Below, piece by piece: positions 27,834 to 35,659 of a stretch of DNA of 64,000 nt. The stretch is from Litchfieldia sinesaloumensis. GTDB lineage: Bacteria; Bacillota; Bacilli; Bacillales; Bacillaceae_L. Where the stretch lies: positions 1,310,328 to 1,374,327 of the forward strand of contig NZ_LT732529.1 in assembly GCF_900156865.1 (NCBI RefSeq), written 5' to 3'. Position 1 is the stretch's first letter; the number at the start of each line of letters is the position of its first letter. The position numbers and the translations under genes were made by a program. The notes beneath the pieces are model-generated. The model saw only the letters and a list, made by a program, of their open reading frames with translations, was not told where the DNA came from and ran no database searches.

Positions 27834-28015
27834 TAAGGAACTTAATCTACTGATTACAGCCTAAATGGTATATTACTAGGTCGAATAACGATAAGTGGTA
27901 TATCGATTACGGGGTAAATGGATAGCACACCACCGATTAACGATAAGTCGTATATCGATTACGAGCTAAACACAATACCAAGCAACAATTAACAATAAGT
28001 GGTATCCCGATTACG
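27834..28015. repeat. 52-bp tandem repeat, three clear copies and one decayed copy
   Basis: The 26-nt core starting TAACGATAAGTGG recurs at 27886, 27938 and 27990, exactly 52 bp apart, with a decayed copy near 27834. Each core contains CGATAAG...GGTATATCG, which is partly palindromic, and ends GATTACG. There is no ORF through it. It lies between the DUF4145-like gene and the TPP riboswitch. Confidence 0.8.
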
Positions 28016-28152
28016 CACAATACCGTAAACACATCCCCCCTTTTACGAATCCCAGCTGCCCATTGTAGGACCACTTCTTAATCAGATGGAATCATTTCCC
28101 TTCCAATGTTCGCAGAATTATGTTAATTTTATAGTATAGTTTAATATTTCTG

Positions 28153-28251
28153 TTTTCACTAGGGGAACCCTTGATAAGGGCTGAGAAAAAAGTAGTTACT
28201 TTGAAACCCTCAATACCTGAACAGGCTTGTACCTGCGTAGGGATGTGGTTT
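28153..28251 (+). promoter_or_regulatory. TPP riboswitch (THI box)
   Basis: The conserved THI-box elements are in order: AGGGG, GGGCTGAGA (28178-28186), ATACCTGA, and ACCTGCGTAGGGA (28231-28243). P1 is formed by CAC (28157-28159) and GTG (28245-28247). The P1 3' strand GTGGTT (28245-28250) can also pair with AACCAC (28286-28291) of the terminator. TPP binding should therefore free the terminator and switch the thi genes off. Confidence 0.95.
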
Positions 28252-28285
28252 AGGCACTTTTTTTGATGTGTACACATACATATCC

Positions 28286-28318
28286 AACCACTTTCCTACA
28301 TTGGAGAGTGGTTTTTTG
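28286..28318 (+). terminator. Riboswitch-controlled intrinsic terminator
   Basis: AACCACTTTCC / GGAGAGTGGTT with a 6-nt loop and a T6 tail, 45 bp before the tenI start. It is the expression platform of the TPP riboswitch. Confidence 0.9.
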
Positions 28319-28362
28319 TTGTGCTCAACCTCTCCTCTCATCACGCAAAAAGGAGAAATCAA

Positions 28363-28965
28363 ATGAAATTAATTGCCGTGACAGATGATCGACAATCAGT
28401 AAGAGCTATTGCTGACAAGATTATTGCCATCAAAGATGTGGTTGATTTTGTGCAATTACGTGAGAAATCAAAATCTGTAAAAGAAGTACTCACACTAATT
28501 GAATACTTAGTAACCGGTGGTGTGAAAAAAGAAAAATTAATTGTGAACGATCGCTTAGATATAGCGTTGTGTATGGATATACCGTCCGTACATTTACCAG
28601 AGCATGGTCTTCCTGTAAAACTGCTGAAGCAACGTTACCCTCACCTACGTGTTGGTTGTAGTGTTCATTCCTTTGAAAAAGCAAAAGAGGTGGAAGCTGA
28701 TGGAGCAGATTACATTATATACGGACATTGTTTTGAAACCACTAGCAAACAAGGACTGCCTCCACATGGGACCGGGCCTATCGAGCATATGAAAAAGGAA
28801 CTGACTATTCCGGTTTACGCAATTGGAGGAATAACACTAGACAACTTACCAACAATTAAAGCTGTTGCTGCGGATGGCGTGGCGCTCATGTCGAGTATTT
28901 TTTCAACAGATCAGCCCTATTCCATAACAAAAAAGTTCAGTGAGGCGATTTGCGATGAGAACTAA
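28363..28965 (+). CDS. tenI: Thiazole tautomerase TenI
   Basis: 200 aa from ATG 28363 behind AGGAGAAA; an upstream in-frame GTG is not preceded by a site. It has a TIM-barrel fold of the ThiE/TenI family: VDFVQLREKS at 24-33, then VNDR, VHLPE and GCSVHS. HCFETTSKQG replaces the ThiE phosphate-site sequence. TenI isomerises the thiazole phosphate tautomer made by ThiG. ThiE itself is a possible alternative, but the HCFETTSK segment and the operon place favour TenI. It overlaps thiO by 11 bp and is under TPP-riboswitch control. Confidence 0.85.
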   Translation: MKLIAVTDDRQSVRAIADKIIAIKDVVDFVQLREKSKSVKEVLTLIEYLVTGGVKKEKLIVNDRLDIALCMDIPSVHLPEHGLPVKLLKQRYPHLRVGCSVHSFEKAKEVEADGADYIIYGHCFETTSKQGLPPHGTGPIEHMKKELTIPVYAIGGITLDNLPTIKAVAADGVALMSSIFSTDQPYSITKKFSEAICDEN

Positions 28966-30067
28966 TTATGAGGTAGTCGTAATAGGTGGTGGAATTATTG
29001 GTTGTTCCATAGCTTACTATTTGGCAGAAGCTCAAATGGATGTTGCAGTATTCGACGGCGGCCAGATTGGTAACAAAACAACGAAGGCTGCTGCTGGTAT
29101 GCTGGGTGCACATTCTGAAAGCGATGGCGATTTCTCCCTTTTCTTCCCTTTTGCCAGGTCCAGTCAAGCCGAATATATACGATTAAAAGATGAGCTTTAT
29201 GAGTTAAGTGGGATGGATATTGGCTATAGAACGGGCGGAATTTTAAAGCTAGCATTCTCAGAGCGTGATAAGTCAAATCTCGATCCACTCGTTAAACAAC
29301 CTACTGTGGATTGGCTGGATTATGAAACAGTGAAAAAAATGCAACCAGAAATCAGTGATACAGTGATTGGCGCCGCCTACATCGCAGATGATGTGAACGT
29401 TATTCCTACAAGTACGTGTCTGGCATTTGCAAAAAGCGCCCAAATGCTTGGTGCTTCCATATTTGAAAACTGTCCTGTATATGACATCAAGAAGAATGGA
29501 AATGAGTACACCGTTAAAACAGATAATGGCGAAGTTCGGGCAAAGCATATCGTTCTTGCAACAGGCGTGTATAGCAACAGCCTTTTTCAAAACCTCGGTA
29601 TCTCTGAAAAACTGAAACCTGTAAAAGGTGAAAGCATCATTGTTCATCATGATAAGCCATTTCTTGAGCACACTTTGTTTTATGAAAAATCCTATATCGT
29701 TCCTAGAAATAATGGCAAGGTCGTGATTGGTGCAACGATGATTGAGGATGATTGGAGTGATTCGATTAGTCTCCAAAGTGTTGAAGTATTGCTCAAACAT
29801 GCTAAAACAATGCTCCCTTCATCTATCAATTGGAAGATTGACAGCTTTACTTCTGGATTACGTCCGACAACTTTTGATGGACATCCTTTTATAGGTAGAC
29901 ATCCTGAAGATGAACAGATTTTCATAGCTTGTGGGCACTTCCGCAATGGCATCCTTCTTGCGCCTGCTACTGGGAAAATGATTCGTAATCTAATTTTAAA
30001 ACAGGAAGTAAACAAAGAGTGGATTGATGCTTTTCGTATTAACAGACAGGAAAAAGTTATGATTTAG
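28955..30067 (+). CDS. thiO: Glycine oxidase ThiO
   Basis: 370 aa from ATG 28955, after GTGAGG. The FAD-binding Rossmann motif VIGGGIIGCSIAYYLAE (about 7-23) is followed by KAAAGMLGAHSE, diagnostic for ThiO. The C-terminus has GHFRNGILLAPATG. It oxidises glycine to dehydroglycine, which ThiG uses to make the thiazole ring. It is the second gene of the thi operon. Confidence 0.95.
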   Translation: MRTNYEVVVIGGGIIGCSIAYYLAEAQMDVAVFDGGQIGNKTTKAAAGMLGAHSESDGDFSLFFPFARSSQAEYIRLKDELYELSGMDIGYRTGGILKLAFSERDKSNLDPLVKQPTVDWLDYETVKKMQPEISDTVIGAAYIADDVNVIPTSTCLAFAKSAQMLGASIFENCPVYDIKKNGNEYTVKTDNGEVRAKHIVLATGVYSNSLFQNLGISEKLKPVKGESIIVHHDKPFLEHTLFYEKSYIVPRNNGKVVIGATMIEDDWSDSISLQSVEVLLKHAKTMLPSSINWKIDSFTSGLRPTTFDGHPFIGRHPEDEQIFIACGHFRNGILLAPATGKMIRNLILKQEVNKEWIDAFRINRQEKVMI

Positions 30068-30079
30068 GAGGTGAGAGAA

Positions 30080-30283
30080 ATGAGAATCAGACTTAACGGT
30101 GAGACTGTAGAAATCCCTGTTGAAGTGAACTCAGTGGATAAGCTGTTGGCTCATTATAAGTTGGAAAATCGAATCGCCATCGTTGAAATAAACGAGGATA
30201 TTATTCAAAAAGATGATTATAAAACGCAAAAACTTGCAAATGGTGATGTTGTTGAAATCGTTCAATTTGTAGGAGGAGGATAA
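30080..30283 (+). CDS. thiS: Sulfur carrier protein ThiS
   Basis: 67 aa from ATG 30080 behind AGGAGGTGAGAG; GTG 30071 is part of that site. It has a ubiquitin-like fold and ends in Gly-Gly (QFVGGG), the site of thiocarboxylation. It donates sulfur to ThiG. The activating enzyme ThiF is not encoded in the window. Confidence 0.95.
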   Translation: MRIRLNGETVEIPVEVNSVDKLLAHYKLENRIAIVEINEDIIQKDDYKTQKLANGDVVEIVQFVGGG

Positions 30284-30285
30284 AG

Positions 30286-31053
30286 ATGTTAACAATAGCC
30301 AATTATACTTTTCATTCTAGACTTTTATTAGGTACAGGAAAATACCCTTCTTTCGAAATCCAAAAACAAGCTGTGGAGGTTTCAGATGCTGAAATCTTAA
30401 CGTTTGCAGTAAGAAGAATGAATATTTTTGAAGAAAGTCAGCCCAACTTTTTAGAGCAGCTAGACTTAACAAAATATACTCTACTACCAAATACTGCAGG
30501 AGCAAAAACAGCTGAAGAAGCGGTACGAATTGCAAAGCTAGCAAAGGCATCTGGATTATGTGACATGATCAAGGTTGAGGTTATTGGTGATGATAGATCG
30601 CTTTTACCAGATCCTGTTGAAACGTTGAAGGCATCTGAAATGCTCCTCGAAGAAGGATTCATCGTATTGCCTTATACTTCAGATGATGTCGTGCTTGCTA
30701 AGCGTTTAGAGGACCTCGGTGTTCATGCGATAATGCCGGGCGCTAGTCCCATTGGCTCTGGCAAAGGAATCATAAATCCCTTGAATTTAAAATTTATAAT
30801 CGAACAATCCCAAGTACCAGTTATCATTGATGCTGGAATTGGTTCACCCAAGGATGTTGCCTACGCAATGGAACTTGGAGCAGATGGCGTTCTTCTTAAT
30901 ACGGCCGTGTCAGGCGCTAAGGATCCTGTAAAAATGGCCCGAGCTGTGAAGCTTGCATTAGAAGCAGGAAGATTAGGCTTTGAAGCTGGACGCATCGAAG
31001 AAAAAGACTATGCAGTGGCTAGTAGTCCATTAACAGGTCTTGTAGGGTCTTAA
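30286..31053 (+). CDS. thiG: Thiazole synthase ThiG
   Basis: 255 aa, starting 2 bp after thiS behind AGGAGGATAA. The signatures include [10 protein letters not shown], the Schiff-base lysine in [10 protein letters not shown], and the phosphate loop [20 protein letters not shown]. It condenses deoxyxylulose phosphate, dehydroglycine and ThiS sulfur. B. subtilis has thiF and thiD next; here the operon stops after thiG, so those genes must be elsewhere. Confidence 0.97.
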   Translation: MLTIANYTFHSRLLLGTGKYPSFEIQKQAVEVSDAEILTFAVRRMNIFEESQPNFLEQLDLTKYTLLPNTAGAKTAEEAVRIAKLAKASGLCDMIKVEVIGDDRSLLPDPVETLKASEMLLEEGFIVLPYTSDDVVLAKRLEDLGVHAIMPGASPIGSGKGIINPLNLKFIIEQSQVPVIIDAGIGSPKDVAYAMELGADGVLLNTAVSGAKDPVKMARAVKLALEAGRLGFEAGRIEEKDYAVASSPLTGLVGS

Positions 31054-31147
31054 CTCATGGAAGACCATTTCGTTAGCAAGTAGCTGTTAGAAATTCTTCA
31101 GATTATTATCCTCCATATTACACACTCTAAGACTGGAGGTGATATCT

Positions 31148-31309
31148 GTGGAAAATGAAAATAAAACGAAAAGTAGTCTTCGTAATGATTATAATGACGG
31201 TTTTTTGAATAATGTTGGTCAGACACTTGCGGATGCTGCAACTTCTGTTACGGGAGAATACCAAGAAGAAGCTGATCATAAGTATGAACAACAAAAAAAT
31301 AAAAAATAA
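31148..31309 (+). CDS. Small hypothetical protein
   Basis: 53 aa, GTG start 5 nt after GGAGGTGATA, a near-consensus ribosome-binding site. It is very polar (Asn, Glu, Lys, Gln rich), with a central NVGQTLADAATSVTGEYQ segment and no membrane helix. The strong translation signal and clean terminator support it as a real gene. The function is unknown. Confidence 0.65.
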   Translation: MENENKTKSSLRNDYNDGFLNNVGQTLADAATSVTGEYQEEADHKYEQQKNKK

Positions 31310-31321
31310 CAAGTACTTAAA

Positions 31322-31369
31322 ATGAGACTGCGAATCCTCTCTCCATCTGAGAAGATTTGCAGTCTCATA
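31322..31369. terminator. Bidirectional terminator
   Basis: A long imperfect stem (ATGAGACTGC...GCAGTCTCAT) lies between two converging genes, with an inner CTCTC/GAGAAG arm. Confidence 0.75.
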
Positions 31370-31375
31370 CCGTGT

Positions 31376-31834
31376 TTAGCGGTTCCCGGAACCTAAGCCT
31401 GTTCCATTTGTACCCGTTTGATTTCCACAACCATCAACACCATTGATGAAGTAGCCAGGTCCTTTTGAATAACCCATACCACCTGCACCGCTTGTTCCTT
31501 CATTATTCGTACCTGTTGCACCAGTACCATATGTCCCAACGCCTGTACGACCTCGATTAACATCGTCACAATTCGGTCCGCGGTTATTCGTACGGTTCCC
31601 GTTATTCATTATGCCGCTCCGACCATTATTGTTGCCATTTCTGTTTTCAAATGTATTGGTATTGCGTTTATCGTATCCTCGATTGTTGTCCCGATTATCT
31701 TGATTTCGTTGATTCAGTATTTTTACATCTCCATCATTTTGTGTATCAAAATTATTCGTATCGTTAGCTCCACATCCTGCAAGTCCAACGACTAATAATG
31801 TAGCACCCAAAAATGTAGTTACTGATTTCCTCAT
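31376..31834 (-). CDS. Asn/Gly-rich lipoprotein
   Basis: 152 aa from ATG 31834 behind GGGGGCT. A short signal peptide ends in lipobox VGLAGC (Cys about 22). The rest is low complexity: Asn/Asp/Arg-rich to about residue 90, then Gly/Thr/Asn-rich, with only three further Cys (in NCDD and DGCGN). It resembles spore-associated YhcN/YlaJ-type lipoproteins in its start only; no folded domain is seen. Confidence 0.7.
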   Translation of the reverse strand: MRKSVTTFLGATLLVVGLAGCGANDTNNFDTQNDGDVKILNQRNQDNRDNNRGYDKRNTNTFENRNGNNNGRSGIMNNGNRTNNRGPNCDDVNRGRTGVGTYGTGATGTNNEGTSGAGGMGYSKGPGYFINGVDGCGNQTGTNGTGLGSGNR

Positions 31835-32116
31835 GTGGTAGCCCCCTTTTTTAACTATGAACATTTAAAAGGTACGATTTGCCCTCAAACGCTCATTTAT
31901 AGGTTGGCTTACGACATTGGTATTTACTTCTGTTAGATAACGGAAATAGACCCATTTACTATTATGGTTCTTACTGTAAGGATGATGATAATGAACATTT
32001 TCCCACTTGTAGGAATGAGCGTACTGGGAAATCTACTATCTGAGGCAAGGCTAAATTAGTTGTACCTAGGCCTTGTTTTTAAAGCTTTATCCATTTTTAA
32101 ATTTGGAGGTTTTTAC

Positions 32117-32554
32117 ATGGGACAGTCTCTACGAGAAATCATGACTTCAGATGTGTTAACGGTAAATGAAACACAGAGTGTAAAAGAGGCAGCAGCATTA
32201 ATGAGCGAGTACAACATTGGGGCGATACCGGTTGTCAACAATAATAAGCAAATCGTAGGTATTGTAACGGATCGTGATATCACTCTACGTACTACAGCGC
32301 AAGGTGAAAGTGCACAAACACCTGTTTCACAAGTGATGACCGCGCAACAAATTGTGAAAGGCACGCCTGAAATGGATGCTCATGAAGCAGCTAATCTAAT
32401 GGCTCAACATCAGATCCGTCGTTTGCCAGTAGAAGAAAATGGCCAAATCGTAGGAATGGTTGCATTGGGTGACCTAGCGGTTGAAAATCAATATGCCAAT
32501 GAGGCAGAACAGGCATTGAGTAGCATTTCAACGCCATCTTCTCCACAACAATAA
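32117..32554 (+). CDS. Tandem CBS-domain protein
   Basis: 145 aa from ATG 32117 after GGAGG; the track of frame upstream lacks a site. Two CBS motifs are visible: residues 7-60 (TVNETQSVKEAA, IPVV.NN.QIVGIVTDRD) and 72-128 (VKGTPEMDAHEAA, RLPV.ENGQIVGMV). The pair forms a Bateman module that usually binds adenine nucleotides and senses energy state. There is no fused enzyme domain, as with other stand-alone stress-type members. Confidence 0.93.
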   Translation: MGQSLREIMTSDVLTVNETQSVKEAAALMSEYNIGAIPVVNNNKQIVGIVTDRDITLRTTAQGESAQTPVSQVMTAQQIVKGTPEMDAHEAANLMAQHQIRRLPVEENGQIVGMVALGDLAVENQYANEAEQALSSISTPSSPQQ

Positions 32555-32563
32555 AGTTTCTAG

Positions 32564-32596
32564 GCAGACCATTTGGTATCATTTGGTCTGCTCTTT
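32564..32596. terminator. Bidirectional terminator overlapping the HAD gene 3' end
   Basis: Stem GCAGACCA / TGGTCTGC (12-nt loop) followed by TCTTTAT. It overlaps the last codons of the converging HAD gene. Confidence 0.7.
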
Positions 32597-33241
32597 ATGC
32601 AAAATCGCACGTAGCTCTGCTAAATCATTAATCACATAATCTGCTTGAGACAACTCGTCTTCTTGCGCAAAGTAAAAATTACATCCAATCGAAGTTAACC
32701 CATTATCCTTTGCTGCTTGTATATCAGAAAGCCTGTCTCCAACAACAGCACCATTTGTGATACCATATTTTTTTAGAATGCTTTGAACTAAGTCTGATTT
32801 ATGTAAGGTGTTAATTTGTTGAATACTGAATGTTTTCGTAACCCATGTATCTAACTGATAATAACGCACAATTGCTTCTAGATATTCCTGTAAACCATTG
32901 CTTGCAATATAAATCGAATAATTTTTTTCTTTTAAATACATGAAGATTTCTTTTACGTTTGGATATAAGTCCCCTTTTCCGCTATTTATATTTTCTATGA
33001 GTCGATTTAAAAAATAAACATCGGTTTCCATTCTGTCCTCTGCTGAATGATGTGGCATTAAAGTTTCCCACACTTTTGGTAAAGGCACACCCATTATCTC
33101 ACGGTACGTCTCAATTGGAGTATCACCTTCCCATTTATGTAGTGACCGTAAATAATTAAACGTGTCCTCAAGAGATTGTTCTAATATTTTATCTGTTTGA
33201 AAAAGTGTTCCATCCATATCGAATATAATTGATTGAGACAT
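32579..33241 (-). CDS. HAD superfamily hydrolase (phosphatase)
   Basis: 220 aa from ATG 33241 behind GGGAGAGAAAC. Motif I is FDMDGTLF (about 7-14), motif II is ASNGL, and motif III/IV is VVGDRLSDIQAAKDNG. The cap is helical (PGP/PSR-like subclass I). It probably dephosphorylates a small phospho-metabolite; the substrate is not readable. Confidence 0.9.
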   Translation of the reverse strand: MSQSIIFDMDGTLFQTDKILEQSLEDTFNYLRSLHKWEGDTPIETYREIMGVPLPKVWETLMPHHSAEDRMETDVYFLNRLIENINSGKGDLYPNVKEIFMYLKEKNYSIYIASNGLQEYLEAIVRYYQLDTWVTKTFSIQQINTLHKSDLVQSILKKYGITNGAVVGDRLSDIQAAKDNGLTSIGCNFYFAQEDELSQADYVINDLAELRAILHKEQTK

Positions 33242-33381
33242 GTTTCTCTCCCTTTTTTTCTTGAACTGTAAAAATGACACCATCCACATTAGTACCGTAA
33301 ACTGGTGGCGGTGCGCGAAATACTGTCACTATTTAGCATATTTTCCCCCACAGAGCTGTAATTTCAATTCCTAAGTAGTAT

Positions 33382-33576
33382 CTATCCTTGTTTTTTATTT
33401 TTAATTATCCTATCACTGATCATTGCAAGTAGTAGCCCAACTGCGAGTGGCAAAAGAGCAATTTCAGTTTTATCGGGAGTCATTTTAAACATTAGTACAT
33501 TTATATCTGCTATAAAACCAAGTAGATAGAGTAATATCATTGCTCCGATTGAAAAAAATACAGAAAGTTTACACAA
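33382..33576 (-). CDS. Small two-helix membrane protein
   Basis: 64 aa from TTG 33576, a few nt after GGGGTGGGA. Two hydrophobic stretches (about 5-27 and 38-54) end in a basic tail (RIIKNKKQG). Family unknown. Confidence 0.55.
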   Translation of the reverse strand: MCKLSVFFSIGAMILLYLLGFIADINVLMFKMTPDKTEIALLPLAVGLLLAMISDRIIKNKKQG

Positions 33577-33608
33577 AATCCCACCCCTATGCTAAGCAAT
33601 TTTGCTCC

Positions 33609-34898
33609 CTACTTCGATAGAAGCACCCCATCGGGATCGACTAAACCTGAAAAAGACCATGTTTTTCCTTGATTCTGAGTGCTAAATTGCGCTAATACGT
33701 TACCGCCCAAGTAATCCCCATTTGGTCCTTGATTGACTAATAAAGTCCCTTCTGTTCCGGTAAAGGTCGGAATCTCGGCTATTGTGAAGTATCCTAGATA
33801 CTCTTCAGGTATTGGAACTTCAACCCGCTCCCAATTGACACCACCATCAGTAGTCCGGTACAAATTAGGTATGGGGGGCTTTGACTCTTCGCGATATTCA
33901 CCAAAAGAGATAAACCCTAACTGGTCGTTTATAAAGCCTCCATCCGTTACTAAGCGATAGTGCTCCACAGATCCAACGTTATTCCAAGATTGCCCACCAT
34001 CAATGGTCTTAAAAATAAAGTTAGCCTCGCTACTCATTGTCTTATCGCCTGTAACGATGAGATATCCGTCCTGTTCAGAAGTGAAACCCAAGATCCGTAA
34101 CCTCAAAGGAGGTAATTGTTCTGAAATAACCACCTCATTCCAGGACTCCCCTTTATCAGTACTCATAAGAATTCGCAGCGTACTATCAAGTACAAATGCG
34201 GTTTTCTCCGGTGTTATCACATAGCTTCCTTCTGCTAAATTTGATTCATTGTATCCACTAATAATTAAGTTATCAATTGGAACGGGTACAGTTTTCCAAT
34301 TTCGGCCATTATCATAAGTGACCATCAGCTTTTCATCTTTAATTTGATACTTGTTTCTTTCTGCGTCTTCCTCTATTCCGGCTTTTTTATGATAGTCTTC
34401 CAGTGTTTCAACAGGTGGCAACCCTATTTGGATATCATTTGATCTTTCAATATTTGCTAATGTGTAGGTATCCTGATCAAGTTTGTTAATTGTCAGTTTC
34501 CAAACGATATTTGGAACAACTCGATTTTCCTGGATTTCTCCCCACTTGTAATCGACTTGTGGACCACTTTCTGGTAACTGAACTTGAAAAACAGTCGCAA
34601 CCACAAAGGTATTTTCATCTCCTGATAGCTTTGTAAATCTCGTGTAGCTGGCATTCGAAATAATCCCATCATCTTCTAAACTCTTCATAAAATCAAACAG
34701 AATGCGATATGCGATTATTTCTGGTCTCTTGTCATCCGCATCCACTTTCAGCGTGTAGGGTAATTTATCATTTATGTTTGCTGCATTTTCGACTGGTTCA
34801 GGATTTAGTTCTTCTTTGTCATCTTTAAATACTTCTACTATTAAGATAGCTATACATAGTAAAATGACTAGTAGTAATCCTAATTGTCTTTTTTTCAT
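33609..34898 (-). CDS. Membrane-anchored Asp-box (BNR/YCF48-like) propeller protein
   Basis: 429 aa from ATG 34898 behind AGGGTGAC. A single N-terminal helix (6-24) anchors the protein; the rest is outside the membrane. The C-terminal two thirds carry Asp-box turns: TDKGESWN, TIDGGQSWN, TTDGGVNWE and TQNQGKTWS. These mark a sialidase/YCF48-type propeller. No sialidase arginine triad is obvious, so it is more likely a binding or assembly protein. Confidence 0.75.
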   Translation of the reverse strand: MKKRQLGLLLVILLCIAILIVEVFKDDKEELNPEPVENAANINDKLPYTLKVDADDKRPEIIAYRILFDFMKSLEDDGIISNASYTRFTKLSGDENTFVVATVFQVQLPESGPQVDYKWGEIQENRVVPNIVWKLTINKLDQDTYTLANIERSNDIQIGLPPVETLEDYHKKAGIEEDAERNKYQIKDEKLMVTYDNGRNWKTVPVPIDNLIISGYNESNLAEGSYVITPEKTAFVLDSTLRILMSTDKGESWNEVVISEQLPPLRLRILGFTSEQDGYLIVTGDKTMSSEANFIFKTIDGGQSWNNVGSVEHYRLVTDGGFINDQLGFISFGEYREESKPPIPNLYRTTDGGVNWERVEVPIPEEYLGYFTIAEIPTFTGTEGTLLVNQGPNGDYLGGNVLAQFSTQNQGKTWSFSGLVDPDGVLLSK

Positions 34899-34932
34899 AA
34901 AAGTCACCCTTGAACTTTCAAATATCGTATTT

Positions 34933-35220
34933 TTATCTTGTAGAAACAAGGTATAATAACCATAAAAATAAGGACAAAAATGCAAGGAGTGGCAGGCCAT
35001 CTTTTACTTTTTTCCTTGATCGATAAAAGCAAAGTTTACAAACAAAATAAAGGATACCAGTACTAGCCACTACAAAACCTGCAATAAGGGATGCCATTTG
35101 ATTCTTTGTAAACTGAAAATATATTATAAAGAAAATAAAAATATAAATAATTAATCTTTTGGATACCGCGTATTCCTTTGGATTAAAGATTACCTCTTTA
35201 ATTGGTCGCTTTCTCTCCAT
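34933..35220 (-). CDS. Small membrane protein
   Basis: 95 aa from ATG 35220 behind AAAGGGG. It has a basic N-terminus (MERKRP), then three hydrophobic helices (about 22-38, 42-60, 75-92). The function is not recognised. It is upstream of and co-directional with the Asp-box protein gene. Confidence 0.55.
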   Translation of the reverse strand: MERKRPIKEVIFNPKEYAVSKRLIIYIFIFFIIYFQFTKNQMASLIAGFVVASTGILYFVCKLCFYRSRKKVKDGLPLLAFLSLFLWLLYLVSTR

Positions 35221-35277
35221 ATATTCCCCTTTCATGTTACAAGGCAATACCTTGACGAAGCCACTCTCCACCTACCT

Positions 35278-35476
35278 TCACACAATGAATGTTGTAAACC
35301 ATGCGATGTATTTTGCTCCCCAAATAAACAATACTTGAGCAAGTACTGTGATAATGCTGATGCAATCATTTTTACTCTTGCTCCAGATAACCTCACAGCA
35401 TATGCGAGTGTTTCAATTGAATGAATGATAAAAATAAACAATGCAATAAATAATAGTTTCTCAGTTAAAAACTCCA
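35278..35476 (-). pseudogene. Internally deleted amj-like (lipid II flippase) remnant
   Basis: From ATG 35476 the first 43 codons read like the Amj/YdaH N-terminus (FIIHSIETLAYAVRLSGAR). The frame then drifts into nonsense (CLFGEQNTSHG...). A different frame immediately after the junction reads TVLAQVLFIWGAKYIAWF then stops at 35278. That resembles the last helix of the same family. About 200 residues are missing, so this is an out-of-frame internal deletion. Identification is from memory of the family and not from a search. Confidence 0.65.
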
Positions 35477-35659
35477 TTTCAAAACCTTCTTTATAAAAAA
35501 TAATCAACCTACCTAATTTTACCATAACAACCAAACGTAGACACTGTTTCAATGAAAATAGCAGTCACCACTTCTTAGAATTAGCACATCTGCAGTCCCG
35601 CATAAAATAGGTAATTTTTGGTGACATTATGTATGGACACCAATGAAGGAGCTCAATCT

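Noticed and set aside
27834..28015. CRISPR array
   Set aside because: Only three or four units with imperfect repeats and no spacers of uniform unique sequence; no cas genes nearby.
31964..32059. Possible 31-residue ORF before the CBS gene
   Set aside because: No good ribosome-binding site and no recognisable sequence; probably the untranslated leader.
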